From: SAR324 cluster bacterium
Lineage (GTDB): Bacteria; SAR324; NAC60-12
Direction: 5' to 3'
Assembly (NCBI GenBank): GCA_028282505.1
Contig: JANQHV010000079.1
Location: 1 to 33,108, forward strand
Length of the DNA: 33,108 nt
The notes below the pieces were generated by a model. The model searched no databases and was not told where the DNA came from. It worked only from the letters and a program-made list of their open reading frames with translations. This document shows, one piece after another, positions 33,032-33,108 of this stretch. The position numbers were made by a program, and so were the translations under genes. Each line of letters begins with the position of its first letter. The stretch's first letter is position 1.

Positions 33032-33108
33032 TTAAATATCAATTCCCCGCTCTCGCAACAGGGCCTCCAAACGCTCTTTCTCTTGCAAAGCTGCCTCTTT
33101 TTCTTGTA
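33032..33108 (-). CDS. C-terminal tail of a truncated gene, possibly Uma2-family nuclease-like
   Basis: Only the last 24 complete codons are present; the gene runs off the right edge. The tail reads QEKEAALQEKERLEALLRERGIDI and then TAA, a charged heptad coiled coil. Uma2-family (DUF820) endonuclease-like proteins often end in such a coil followed by RxxGIDP-like residues, and they are abundant in repeat-rich bacteria, so this is my best guess. The catalytic domain is outside the window, so the family is unproven. Confidence 0.45.
   Translation of the reverse strand, partial: QEKEAALQEKERLEALLRERGIDI

Overview
Overall: the window looks like a join of two unlike DNAs. Positions 1 to about 2.35 kb are AT-rich, have no believable gene, and carry short (TG)n/(CA)n runs, homopolymers and tiny random ORFs, as in animal or other eukaryotic intergenic DNA. 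From about 2.35 kb to the right edge the sequence is densely coding and bacterial: operons with 1-4 base stop/start overlaps, Sec and Tat signals, toxin-antitoxin pairs and small dispersed repeats. A 16-base poly(T) tract lies at the boundary. The simplest reading is a host/symbiont or mixed-sample assembly chimera; a real integration cannot be excluded from sequence alone. The bacterial part suggests a repeat-rich Gram-negative, perhaps a gammaproteobacterium of the Beggiatoa/Thiotrichales kind or a related invertebrate symbiont. That placement is inferred from gene content and is low confidence.

Layout of the bacterial part: (a) 2.4-8.7 kb, a minus-strand defence-like cassette: an unrecognised 280-aa protein, two different DUF2791/BrxD-like P-loop ATPases and an Lhr/BrxHI-like DEAD/DEAH helicase. 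A MazEF-type toxin-antitoxin pair sits on the opposite strand between the second ATPase and the helicase. No BREX methyltransferase (PglX), phosphatase-like protein (PglZ) or PglW/PglY is present. (b) 9.0-9.7 kb, a second toxin-antitoxin pair with a PIN-domain toxin, preceded by two inverted-repeat operators. (c) 9.8-11.1 kb, a glutathione synthetase of the eukaryotic family. (d) 11.5-13.8 kb, a small lytic transglycosylase and a secreted Sel1-repeat/pentapeptide-repeat protein.

(e) 24.65 down to 13.8 kb, a long minus-strand run hypA-hypB-xdhA-xdhB-xdhC-ABC ATPase-permease-permease-BMP binding protein. It joins nickel insertion for [NiFe]-hydrogenase to purine oxidation and nucleoside import. 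(f) 25.2-29.2 kb, divergent hupS-hupL-hupC-hupD, encoding a membrane-bound uptake hydrogenase whose small subunit has the six proximal-cluster cysteines of the oxygen-tolerant type. HypA/HypB would supply nickel to HupL, HupD would trim its C-terminus, and HupC would pass electrons to quinone. hypC, D, E and F are not in the window.

(g) 29.3-29.8 kb, a HicBA-like pair. (h) 29.9-32.5 kb, a large LRR-Roc-COR (ROCO) GTPase with 69-bp tandem DNA repeats. (i) 32.5-33.1 kb, an intergenic repeat cluster (a 111-bp element with perfect 29-bp inverted ends and a two-hairpin REP-like element), then the C-terminal tail of a gene cut by the window edge, possibly Uma2-like. The most interesting items are the reduced BREX-like cassette with a toxin-antitoxin pair inside it, the eukaryotic-type glutathione synthetase, the hyp-xdh-nucleoside transporter operon beside an O2-tolerant hydrogenase, and the eukaryote-like left flank.
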